Positions 26,815 to 35,033 of a stretch of 64,000 nucleotides of DNA are shown piece after piece (within the stretch, counting starts at the first letter, position 1; every line of letters begins with the position of its first letter). The position numbers were made by a program, and so were the translations under genes. The notes beneath the pieces are model-generated. The model made no database searches and was not told the origin of the DNA. It saw only the letters and a list, made by a program, of their open reading frames with translations. The DNA lies in the NCBI GenBank assembly GCA_900321005.1, contig ONUF01000001.1, positions 120,293 through 184,292 of the forward strand, given 5' to 3'. The DNA is from an uncultured Bacteroidales bacterium. GTDB lineage: Bacteria > Bacteroidota > Bacteroidia > Bacteroidales > Paludibacteraceae.

Positions 26815-27684
26815 TTATTTACTATTCGATAACTTGGCAATGCACCTCCGTAGCCCATCCAGCCAATGAGGTATTTCTACATTAAAGGTCTTTTTGAATT
26901 TCGACTTGTCGAGTACGCTGTAGTGCGGCCGCGGGGTCTTGTACTGGTACTCTTCCGACAGGATCGGTAGCACTTTGCAGTTCTTGATACCCGCCAACTC
27001 ATGAATAGCGAGCGTGAAGTCGAACCACGAGCACACCCCTTCGTTGGTGAAGTGGTAGATGCCGGGTTGCCATACATGATGCTCGATGACGGTGAAGATT
27101 GCCCGGGCCAAGTCGGCCGCGTAGGTCGGTGTGCCGATCTGGTCAAAGACCACGCCTAATTGCTCTTTCTCTTTGCCCAACCGGATCATCGTCTTCACGA
27201 AGTTATTGCCGAAGGACGAGTAGAGCCATGCCGTGCGGAGGATGACCGCCTCCGGACAAGCCGCCAGCAGTCGTTTCTCCCCTTCGTATTTGGTGGCACC
27301 ATAGACGGTGCGCGGGGCTACGGGATCGGTCTCGCGGCAGGGCAGGTGTTCGTCACCCGAGAAGACATAATCGGTGCTGACATGAATGACTTTCACGCCC
27401 TGATTGCCCAACACGCCCAAGGCCTCCGCGTTGATCTTTTTTGCGGTCACCTCGTCCTCTTCGGCCTTATCGACATTCGTGTACGCCGCGCAGTTGACGA
27501 TCAGGTCAATGCCGTTCGCCTCCACGAACGCACTCACCGCTTTCGCGTCGGTGATGTCCAGGGCCTGCGCACCGTCCAAGGCCGCTACGTCGGTGAAGAA
27601 ATAGCGATGCTTCGGGTGCTCCGCGCTCAGTACGCGCATCTCATTCCCCAACTGTCCGTTCGCGCCGGTAATAAGTATCTTCAT
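26815..27684 (-). CDS. rfbD: dTDP-4-dehydrorhamnose reductase
   Basis: The 289-residue SDR enzyme makes dTDP-L-rhamnose, the last step of the pathway for surface polysaccharide. It shows GANGQLGNEM (7-16) for NAD(P)H, HVSTDYVFSGD, the catalytic YGATKYEGE and AWLYSSFGNNFVKTM. It lies downstream of rfbC with a heptamer array between. RfbA and RfbB are not in the window. Confidence 0.95.
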   Translation of the reverse strand: MKILITGANGQLGNEMRVLSAEHPKHRYFFTDVAALDGAQALDITDAKAVSAFVEANGIDLIVNCAAYTNVDKAEEDEVTAKKINAEALGVLGNQGVKVIHVSTDYVFSGDEHLPCRETDPVAPRTVYGATKYEGEKRLLAACPEAVILRTAWLYSSFGNNFVKTMIRLGKEKEQLGVVFDQIGTPTYAADLARAIFTVIEHHVWQPGIYHFTNEGVCSWFDFTLAIHELAGIKNCKVLPILSEEYQYKTPRPHYSVLDKSKFKKTFNVEIPHWLDGLRRCIAKLSNSK

Positions 27685-27685
27685 A

Positions 27686-27724
27686 AATCACAAATCATCA
27701 ATTATCAATCATCAATCATCAATG
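27686..27724. repeat. heptamer array spanning the rfbC stop
   Basis: Units AATCACA, AATCATC, AATTATC, AATCATC, AATCATC. The rfbC C-terminus reads SIDD and its TGA inside this array. Confidence 0.9.
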
Positions 27725-28272
27725 CTGAACGGATTCTCCAAATCCTTCAGCAACGGGTGTTTGGTATCTTTCTCGCTGAGGATGCGCAGTTCCTCGGGCA
27801 CTTGCCAGTCGATCGCCAGGTCCGGGTCGTTGAGCAGGATACCGCCGTCCGCCTCGGGATGGTAGGGGTTGTCGCACTTGTAGGTGAAGATCGCCTGATC
27901 GCTCAGCACCGAGAACCCGTGCGCGAACCCGCGCGGAACAAAAAACTGCCGTTTGTTCTCTTCGTTCAACTCCACGCCGAACCACTGTCCGAAGGTAGGA
28001 CTGCCTTTGCGCAGATCGACGGCTACATCCAGCACGCGGCCTACCGTGCAGCACACCAGTTTCGCCTGCGTGTACGGGGGGCGTTGGAAGTGCAGTCCGC
28101 GCACTACGCCGTAGCTGGAGCAGGACTGGTTATCCTGCACAAAATGCGCTTCTATACCGGCCTCGCGGTAGCGTTGTTCGTTGTATGTCTCTACGAAATA
28201 TCCGCGCGCATCGCGGAAGACCTTCGGCTCCAAAATCAGCAGCCCCTCAATCGGTGTTTTGATAACTTCCAT
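27712..28272 (-). CDS. rfbC: dTDP-4-dehydrorhamnose 3,5-epimerase
   Basis: The 186-residue cupin enzyme epimerises dTDP-4-keto-6-deoxyglucose at C3 and C5. It has EPKVFRDARGYFVETYN, FVQDNQSCSSYGVVRGLHFQ with the catalytic His region, RVLDVAVDLRKGSPTFGQW, and the PRGFAHGFSVLSD strand. The final residues (SIDD) and the stop come from a heptamer array. Promoter at 28296-28327. Confidence 0.95.
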   Translation of the reverse strand: MEVIKTPIEGLLILEPKVFRDARGYFVETYNEQRYREAGIEAHFVQDNQSCSSYGVVRGLHFQRPPYTQAKLVCCTVGRVLDVAVDLRKGSPTFGQWFGVELNEENKRQFFVPRGFAHGFSVLSDQAIFTYKCDNPYHPEADGGILLNDPDLAIDWQVPEELRILSEKDTKHPLLKDLENPFSIDD

Positions 28273-28295
28273 AACACAATTTCACATTCAGCCCG

Positions 28296-28327
28296 CAAAG
28301 ATACTGCTTTTTTCTGACATATGCAAA
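28296..28327 (-). promoter_or_regulatory. promoter of rfbC-rfbD
   Basis: Minus strand TTTG (28324-28327), 20-nt spacer starting CATATGTCAGA, TATCTTTG (28296-28303). Confidence 0.82.
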
Positions 28328-28357
28328 TAAATCGCTATTAAATCACTATTTTCTATA

Positions 28358-29311
28358 TCATTCCATCATCGAGCACATGCATCGCCTGCGTTGGACGGTA
28401 GTCTGGCCGGGCCAAAGAGAGATCGCCACTTTTACCCCTGCCGACCACGGCCGGACGGCACTGGTCTTATCCGTTCCGACCAAGCCTTGATATTCACTCA
28501 TGAAGGTATAGTGATTGCGCTCGGTAGCAAAGCCGATAGGAATATGTTTGCCCGATTTCATCGATGCAAAATCCATCGGCATCCATTGTACATAAGCTGC
28601 CACCACCAGCTGTGCTCTCTCGCTTAAACGCATGATTATACCTGCTTCCGCATACGCCGAGAAACCCATCGGACGGATCCTGGAACCGAACGAAGCCTCA
28701 TGGCGGGGATAGTTCTCTGTCTCGAACCGTCCGGGCAGGTCATGGAGCAGCAATCGCCATTGTTCATACCATCCCGTATGGGTCACTTCGCCTGAGAGGA
28801 GGGTATAAGTGGATCGCAGCGGGACAGAGAGCAATGCACCTACTGCCGCATGTAGCCCGTAGCGGGCGTTCGTACTGGCGAAATGGCGGAAACGCAGACC
28901 TATCGGTATCTGCAACAACCACATCTGCTCACGCTCCTTCCAATCGTTGAAGGATGCCCGGTGGGTGTATTCTTCGCCCATGTAGTCTCGCAGCCTCCCG
29001 TCGTCCGCAGCCGTGCGCCATTCCATCGGCTCGGTCAGCATGGCGGTGGTGGCGATACGCGTGAGCCGGACTCCTGTCTGCAGACCCGCTATCGGAAGGA
29101 AGAACCATGTATAACCTGCGCCGAAAGAGAACGAAGGAGCTACATACGTCCTTCCGCCGTCCAACTCATAGCCCAGACCGCCTATGCCGCCACCGACCTC
29201 TATGTCGATATAATGACTAGGAGAGAACGCGTTTTGCGACCATGCCATACCCCCTCCTACCAGAAGAAAGAGGACCCACACCCAGACCTTATGCCTTGCG
29301 CGAATTTTCAT
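28358..29311 (-). CDS. outer-membrane beta-barrel protein, paralogue of the OmpA barrel
   Basis: The 317-residue protein has a signal peptide (VWVLFLLVGGGMAWS) and a barrel of alternating amphipathic strands. It aligns by eye with the N-terminal barrel at 24398-25936: HYIDIEVGGGIGGLGYELDG, HRASFNDWKEREQMWLLQIP, YTLLSGEVTHTGWYEQW and VGTDKTSAVRPWSAGVKVAI each have a counterpart. It lacks the OmpA peptidoglycan domain. It starts 9 nt after the GLUG protein stop and closes the four-gene unit 38331-28358. Possible assembly or anchoring partner of those secreted proteins (inference). Confidence 0.78.
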   Translation of the reverse strand: MKIRARHKVWVWVLFLLVGGGMAWSQNAFSPSHYIDIEVGGGIGGLGYELDGGRTYVAPSFSFGAGYTWFFLPIAGLQTGVRLTRIATTAMLTEPMEWRTAADDGRLRDYMGEEYTHRASFNDWKEREQMWLLQIPIGLRFRHFASTNARYGLHAAVGALLSVPLRSTYTLLSGEVTHTGWYEQWRLLLHDLPGRFETENYPRHEASFGSRIRPMGFSAYAEAGIIMRLSERAQLVVAAYVQWMPMDFASMKSGKHIPIGFATERNHYTFMSEYQGLVGTDKTSAVRPWSAGVKVAISLWPGQTTVQRRRCMCSMME

Positions 29312-29320
29312 CGGTTATAC

Positions 29321-32300
29321 CTATTGTATCTTTTGCCCCGTAGCCGTATATCGTTGATCGCCTACCACCAGCACTAATTGCCCATTCTCGACGATTTTTC
29401 TACATTTCCTTTCGCTTTCTACCTCTTCTACTCCCTGCCTGGGGTACATCGCGTAGAGACAACTGCGATAAACCGTTCCGTCTGCTGTCGTCATCTCCAC
29501 CTGATAGATCCCGTCCAGTGAAGGGTTCTCGTGGAGAAACTGGTCGGTCTCACCGCTTAGCATCACCCCGTCGCGATACCACTGATACGCTACGAAAGTA
29601 AGTTCGCCTTCGGTGTGCATACCACTGTTATCGACATAGACCACGTCCTCGCCCTTACGCCGCACGTAGCCGTCCAGGTTGATACTAAACCTCATCTTCT
29701 GCGGCTTCGCCTGCTTGCATTTGTCCGGCACGTCTTCATCGGTATAAAAGCGGATTGTCACCTCCTGCGGACCTAATGGCACACGCTTCGGCATGGGGAC
29801 TTCGATAATACCCTCTTCTGACAGAAAACCACCGATGGAATCGCGAAAACCCGCTTCTTTGGAGGCTTGTGGGAAATAGAGGTCGAAGCGTTCCGGCGCA
29901 CCGCTGATAACCGTGTAGCCGATCTTCAGACTGTTCTCCGTTTCGCATACAGATACCTCCGGCGCTACCTCTACCGCCGGCACCGGCAGCACCTCGCTCA
30001 CCAGTGTCACCTCCATCGGGCAGCCTTCGTGAGTCTCATCCGTCGCCACAAACCGCTCTTTGTCTCCCGCAAAACGGAAGGTCTGCGTATGTCCGTCTGC
30101 GAACGTATAGGTGTACTCGTACGGCAGATCACCGGCGCAGATAACAATCCGCTCTGTCTTCTTCTCTGCTCTGCCGAAGCGCCACGAGGCTTTGCCCTCC
30201 GACACCTGCCATTCGCCCTCGCAAAGAATATTCTTCACCGCCCTCTGTACGAAGATACTCACCGGCGCCGTCAGGTGGTACTTTCCTAACGGGATCGTTT
30301 TGTTCAACGTCGGCGCATCTACATGAAGCGTGTCTATCAGCTTCGTGTCCGTACTGCCGCGATAGACCAGCCAGCAATACTGGAACAAGCTACCCGCCTC
30401 TCCTTGCGCAGGCTCTTCTTCGCCAATACGGGCGGTTATCTCGTCCGGCACGCCGGCGTCCGAACAAACCTGCAGGTCAAACGGCTCAATACTTCCGGCG
30501 CTGTATCCGCCGTAAACGGTGATACGCACACTGCCCCTTGAGGTGAGCCAGTCCATCAGACCCGTGTCGTCCTTCACTTGCCGCGTGAAGACATACGTAT
30601 TGCCCGCTTCCATCGGTATGTTTCCCACCGGCAGGAAGGTCGTGTCGCTCTCAGGAATCTCCTCTCCGTTGCAGAGCCATCGGTAGGAATAAATCCCGTT
30701 TCCGCCGGAGACAGTGTCTGTCTCATGGATCGTGTCCGTGCATTCCGGGGTACATAGATTGCGGCTGAAACTCTCGATGGAACCGGGATTTATTGCTTCA
30801 AAAACCACCACTACATGCGGGTTTCTGGACTCGGTCATACTGGCCTTGCACGCCTCTTCCCTTACGCTTCGCGTGAAGGTGTACATACCGGTCTTTTCAA
30901 AGCTATAGGTCACCGAAGGAGTCTCTACCTGTTCTCCGTTGATATACAACGGATTACGGGTGTCGTCCGGCATGGGTTTCCAACTCCTTTCTTCTACGAC
31001 CCACTCGCTCCTCTTAAGTACCCATTTATAGTGAAACACCTCTCCGCCTCCGGATGCGTCTTGGATACTATGGATGGTCGCCGTCATCGGCAGAATGCCG
31101 TAGAGCGTGTCGGGCTTCTCGGCTAACTCTCCCGGGTCGAACTCCTTTCGCACTTTCAGGAACAACCTCCCCTGCGACCGCGTCCACTCGGTCTTGCATT
31201 GCGCGTCATGTACATCGCGGCGGAAGGCGTAATCGCCCGGCACGTCGGTCGGCATAGCCCAGGTGTTGTACTCCTCCTGACACAGCCAAATAGTGTCCAT
31301 TGGCAGATAGGTCTTCGAGCCGTCTTCCGCGGTGATCACCGTGTCGCGGAAGAGACGATATTGGTAACTGCTCTGCGGGTTCTTCTGCTCGTCGTCTTTA
31401 CCGCCCGTGGCCTCCTTGCCGTTGTTGTTCTTCTCTTTAAACTTTACCTCCTCCTCATTCCAGCAGGCGGAATATTCGCCGCTCAAAAAGCCGGCGTCGA
31501 AAGCCTCGTACCCCTTCACAATCGTATATACTTGCTTCACCGCCGGACCGCAGCTGATTGTAAGGATCACCTCCTGGTTGCCGCAAGGTCTTCTCACGCC
31601 GGCCGATGCTCCCTTGGGATTTGAAATGATGATTACGTCCGGACTCGGCGAGAACCATTCTCCCATACCAAACGCACTGCTACTCAGCCTCTCCAGACCG
31701 ATAGAGTTACGGGGTGTGTTCCCTTCTTCCGGTGCACCAACGCCCTCGGCACGCATGATCGGTACGGTCTCTGCATCCAGCAAAACGGTCTTGACGGAAA
31801 GCTCCGAGGCGATGTGGTTGCCAAAACAAACCAACTGCGGATGGCTGTCATAACCTCCGGCACTGCAACGCCACTCATTCTCCGGAGTCTCATAATAAGG
31901 ACTGAATTCACCGATGAAATCGGACGATTTGGCGATGGCGTACCGGGTGTTGTCCGTGAGAATCGGGTCCGAACCTCCGTAACCGGTAGCGTACATGCGC
32001 GTCAGCTGTTGGTCGAAATAAACCATCGTCAGATTCGTCTCCGGCGCTTCGTTCTTGCCGAATAGCGCGCCTACATGGTCGGTGCCCTTGCAATACCCCA
32101 TGTTATAACAGTTGTTCAGAACCGCTGAGGCTTTGTTAAACCCCACCAATCCGCCTACATGATTATTGCCGTCGGTGATGATGCCGGCGTTGTACGAGAA
32201 GCTAATCCCGCCGTAATTAGTACCCGCCAGACCACCGATATTATCGCCGTTGTGCGCGATGATCTGCGCCATGTTAAAGCAATGATGTATCTGCCCGCGG

Positions 32301-32776
32301 TTGACTCCTACCAGGCATCCTACGTTACTCGCTGCATCCGTCATGATCTGCCCTTGCGCGATACCCAGATGGTGAACGACCGCCGCGCTTCCGCTTTCGG
32401 CAATCAACCCTGCACCGGCGGGGAGGAGCGAAGAGAGTATATATAGATTGTAAATCACATGGTTGCCTCCGTCTAACTCGCCCTGAAACGGCATGGCGGC
32501 ACTGCCTATCGGTTGCCAACTCGACGGGGTGGCTCCGTTGCCGCCTAAATCAAGATCCGCAGCCAGACGAACGGTCTTTCCCGCAAAATCATCCGTACGG
32601 CTCGCAGAGGCGATCCAGGCTAACTCTTCTGCCGTCTGGATGGTGTATATTTCCCCGTTGAAATCGGGCATTTGTGTACCTCCGCTCCATGGAGTCAAAC
32701 TCTGCGCAGAGGTATGGGGCGCCCCTAATACCATGCTTATCAGCACAGTATTTATCCACATAAATACGCGTGTCAT
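29321..32776 (-). CDS. 1151-residue secreted GLUG-repeat protein with short conserved tail
   Basis: A signal peptide (WINTVLISMVLGAPHTSAQS) is followed by a beta-helix-like region with GLUG-type motifs (NVGCLVGVNRGQIHHCFNMA, NIGGLAGTNYGGISFSYNAG, HVGGLVGFNKASAVLNNCYN; about 140-250). Many Ig-like/SprB-like segments with Cys-rich openings follow. The C-terminal 25 residues (IVENGQLVLVVGDQRYTATG and QKIQ) match the tail of three other proteins in this block. Probably surface exposed. It starts 10 nt after the LRR gene upstream. Confidence 0.78.
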   Translation of the reverse strand: MTRVFMWINTVLISMVLGAPHTSAQSLTPWSGGTQMPDFNGEIYTIQTAEELAWIASASRTDDFAGKTVRLAADLDLGGNGATPSSWQPIGSAAMPFQGELDGGNHVIYNLYILSSLLPAGAGLIAESGSAAVVHHLGIAQGQIMTDAASNVGCLVGVNRGQIHHCFNMAQIIAHNGDNIGGLAGTNYGGISFSYNAGIITDGNNHVGGLVGFNKASAVLNNCYNMGYCKGTDHVGALFGKNEAPETNLTMVYFDQQLTRMYATGYGGSDPILTDNTRYAIAKSSDFIGEFSPYYETPENEWRCSAGGYDSHPQLVCFGNHIASELSVKTVLLDAETVPIMRAEGVGAPEEGNTPRNSIGLERLSSSAFGMGEWFSPSPDVIIISNPKGASAGVRRPCGNQEVILTISCGPAVKQVYTIVKGYEAFDAGFLSGEYSACWNEEEVKFKEKNNNGKEATGGKDDEQKNPQSSYQYRLFRDTVITAEDGSKTYLPMDTIWLCQEEYNTWAMPTDVPGDYAFRRDVHDAQCKTEWTRSQGRLFLKVRKEFDPGELAEKPDTLYGILPMTATIHSIQDASGGGEVFHYKWVLKRSEWVVEERSWKPMPDDTRNPLYINGEQVETPSVTYSFEKTGMYTFTRSVREEACKASMTESRNPHVVVVFEAINPGSIESFSRNLCTPECTDTIHETDTVSGGNGIYSYRWLCNGEEIPESDTTFLPVGNIPMEAGNTYVFTRQVKDDTGLMDWLTSRGSVRITVYGGYSAGSIEPFDLQVCSDAGVPDEITARIGEEEPAQGEAGSLFQYCWLVYRGSTDTKLIDTLHVDAPTLNKTIPLGKYHLTAPVSIFVQRAVKNILCEGEWQVSEGKASWRFGRAEKKTERIVICAGDLPYEYTYTFADGHTQTFRFAGDKERFVATDETHEGCPMEVTLVSEVLPVPAVEVAPEVSVCETENSLKIGYTVISGAPERFDLYFPQASKEAGFRDSIGGFLSEEGIIEVPMPKRVPLGPQEVTIRFYTDEDVPDKCKQAKPQKMRFSINLDGYVRRKGEDVVYVDNSGMHTEGELTFVAYQWYRDGVMLSGETDQFLHENPSLDGIYQVEMTTADGTVYRSCLYAMYPRQGVEEVESERKCRKIVENGQLVLVVGDQRYTATGQKIQ

Positions 32777-32786
32777 AAAATCTTGC

Positions 32787-34931
32787 TTACTCGATGCGTT
32801 TTCCGGTTATATCATAGATACCTTGCGGTGTAATAAAGAGAAGTCTTCCTTCAATAATGGCTTTTTTCTCTGCCTCCTCCGAACCGGTTTCCTCGATTCC
32901 CTCCGTGTCATCTTTTGCCTCCGGATTGCGCGGAATAACCGGCGGTGTCGGAATGACTTCATATCCGTCCCATAATAGATCACCGATAAAGCCCCGGGTG
33001 GCAAAATCGCCGAAATACACATGTATCGGTTTGCCGGTCTTGTCGAGCGCCGAGAGCACATAGTTATACCGCGAAGCAACTTCCAAACCGGTCACCATAA
33101 AACTCAGGGAATATGGAAGCTCGCTGTCAGCATTGTCCATCGAGGCGTTCCTGCCGGGCGCAAAGGAAATGCCGAGCAAACGGCCTCGGGAGTCCAGCGT
33201 GAGCGAACAGAATTTCGGACCGTCTTTGTAAATATCTATCTGGTACGAAGATGCTGTGCTGTCTGTCGGCCAGATGAAATTTGCCGTCGTCTCCTCCGCA
33301 TCTACCGTCACGTAATTGATTTCCTCTTCTTTCGGCATCCGGAATCGTCCCCAAACAGGATCCTCCGCATAAGCGGCAATACTCTGAACCGGCACGAAAA
33401 GCCAGGCGCTATCCGGCACACCCGAAAAAGTGCTACTCTCTACCAACGGCGGGTACGCCGCACGGCTACGGATCTCTATGAGCATACTATCGTTCTTGAA
33501 GGCTTCGGCATCAATCATCGCTGTCTTTTTGCCGAAGACCACTTTGCTTAACCCCGAACAACCTTCAAAGGCGTTGCTCTTGATCTGGCGCACCTCGTCG
33601 GGAATGACTATTTCGGTCAGTTTCTTTTGGTTCAGAAAAGCTCCGGTGCCAATCAAGGTCAGTTCTGATGGCAGAACCAAGGTGTCCAACGAGCAGTCTT
33701 GAAAAGCCCTGGCTTCAATAATACGGACACTGTTAGGTATATTCACCTCCCGCAGCGCGCTACAGTTTGCGAACATATATTCGCTGATGCTCGTCACTCC
33801 TTCGGGAAGCGTGATTGATTTGAGCGAGGTGCAGTTGCGGAATACACTCTTGCCGACACTTTTCAACCCTTCCGGCAAATTGATATCCTGCAAAGCACTG
33901 CAATCCCCAAAGGCATAGTCATCGATAAACTTGATTCCGGAAGGAAGGGTAATATGCGGCAGTGCAAGGCATAGACTGAAAGCACTGGACTGGATAGTAT
34001 CCAGTGTGGAGGGAAGAACCACATCAGTCAACTTTTGGCAGTAAATAAAGGTATTTATGGGAAGGACGGAGATCCCTTCCGGAATCCTGATAGAGGATAA
34101 CTGCTCACAATGAAAAAATACCCCTTGTCCCATGTGACTTAAAGAAGAGGGCATTTTTACATACTTTAACTTGTTGTTCGAGGCAAAGGCTTGTAATCCG
34201 ATGGAATCTACACTTTCAGGCAGTATAATCGTGTCGCAATAGGTGGCGTAGCAAAGCTGGTCAGGGATAGATACCACCTGCTCTCCAAATACAATCTTCG
34301 AAAAGCAATATAGCGGCGCTCCCCAGCCTTTATTTTCATGAATATGCTTGCAGCTTCTGGCGTTCCAGATGGCTGTGAGGTCGCGTGCCTTGGACGAGTA
34401 AACACCAAATGCAGCGTTTCCTAAATATTTCAAACTTTCAGGAAAAACGATGGTTCCTTGTAATGAAGTGTTCTCCATAAATGCATCGTAACCTATATAT
34501 TCAAGGCCATCATTCAGTTCCAGTCTTTCCAAAGAAGAGCAATGTATAAAGGCGGAGTCACCGATACTCTTCAATCTTTTGCCGCAATGCACCTCTTTAA
34601 TGCTTATGCAGGATTGAAAAGCCATCTTCCCTATTGAAACCACGCTGTCCGGCAGCGTCACCGACTCCAACGCAGGACAACCACTAAAGGCTCTGCCATA
34701 AACGGATGTCATTCCCTCGGGAAAAACAATGTGCTTGATATAAACACGCGAAGCGTAATCTCCGAACGTCCAACCCGACATGTCTCCGCGCCCGCTGATG
34801 ACCAGAGTGCTGTCCTCGGAATTCAGTGTCCACGTCAGATGCTCTCCGCACACGCCGTTATACACCGTCGCATAGGCGCTGCTTGCCATCATCGTCAGGC
34901 AAACAAGAATAATAGATACTTTCGCTTTCAT
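32787..34931 (-). CDS. 714-residue BspA-type leucine-rich repeat protein
   Basis: A signal peptide (MKAKVSIILVCLTMMASSAYA) is followed by a cap (TVYNGVCGEHLTWTLNSEDS) and about 18 LRR_5 repeats of 23 residues (LExVTLPDSVxSIGxxAFxxC; about 65-490). Then comes a fibronectin III-like domain (ETTANFIWPTDSTASSYQID, about 545-650) and the short tail RLLFITPQGIYDITGKRIE. The last 170 residues are nearly duplicated in the protein at 39316-41331. Likely a surface adhesin; ligand unknown. Confidence 0.85.
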   Translation of the reverse strand: MKAKVSIILVCLTMMASSAYATVYNGVCGEHLTWTLNSEDSTLVISGRGDMSGWTFGDYASRVYIKHIVFPEGMTSVYGRAFSGCPALESVTLPDSVVSIGKMAFQSCISIKEVHCGKRLKSIGDSAFIHCSSLERLELNDGLEYIGYDAFMENTSLQGTIVFPESLKYLGNAAFGVYSSKARDLTAIWNARSCKHIHENKGWGAPLYCFSKIVFGEQVVSIPDQLCYATYCDTIILPESVDSIGLQAFASNNKLKYVKMPSSLSHMGQGVFFHCEQLSSIRIPEGISVLPINTFIYCQKLTDVVLPSTLDTIQSSAFSLCLALPHITLPSGIKFIDDYAFGDCSALQDINLPEGLKSVGKSVFRNCTSLKSITLPEGVTSISEYMFANCSALREVNIPNSVRIIEARAFQDCSLDTLVLPSELTLIGTGAFLNQKKLTEIVIPDEVRQIKSNAFEGCSGLSKVVFGKKTAMIDAEAFKNDSMLIEIRSRAAYPPLVESSTFSGVPDSAWLFVPVQSIAAYAEDPVWGRFRMPKEEEINYVTVDAEETTANFIWPTDSTASSYQIDIYKDGPKFCSLTLDSRGRLLGISFAPGRNASMDNADSELPYSLSFMVTGLEVASRYNYVLSALDKTGKPIHVYFGDFATRGFIGDLLWDGYEVIPTPPVIPRNPEAKDDTEGIEETGSEEAEKKAIIEGRLLFITPQGIYDITGKRIE

Positions 34932-34981
34932 ATAACTAATTATTAATTATATAAATCTTTTATATAAATCTCCGTGCATTT

Positions 34982-35001
34982 TTCGCGCATCATTGCGCGA
35001 A
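34982..35001. repeat. repeated palindrome, copy 2
   Basis: TTCGCGCA, loop TCAT, TGCGCGAA, 9 nt after the stop of the YD-repeat gene on the minus strand. Same 18-nt core as at 26060-26079. Confidence 0.8.
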
Positions 35002-35005
35002 CCAT

Positions 35006-35033
35006 AACTATCAATTTTCAATTATCAACTGTC
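35006..35033. repeat. heptamer array spanning the stop of the YD-repeat gene
   Basis: AACTATC, AATTTTC, AATTATC, AACTGTC, encoding the final QLIIEN and stop on the minus strand. Confidence 0.75.
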
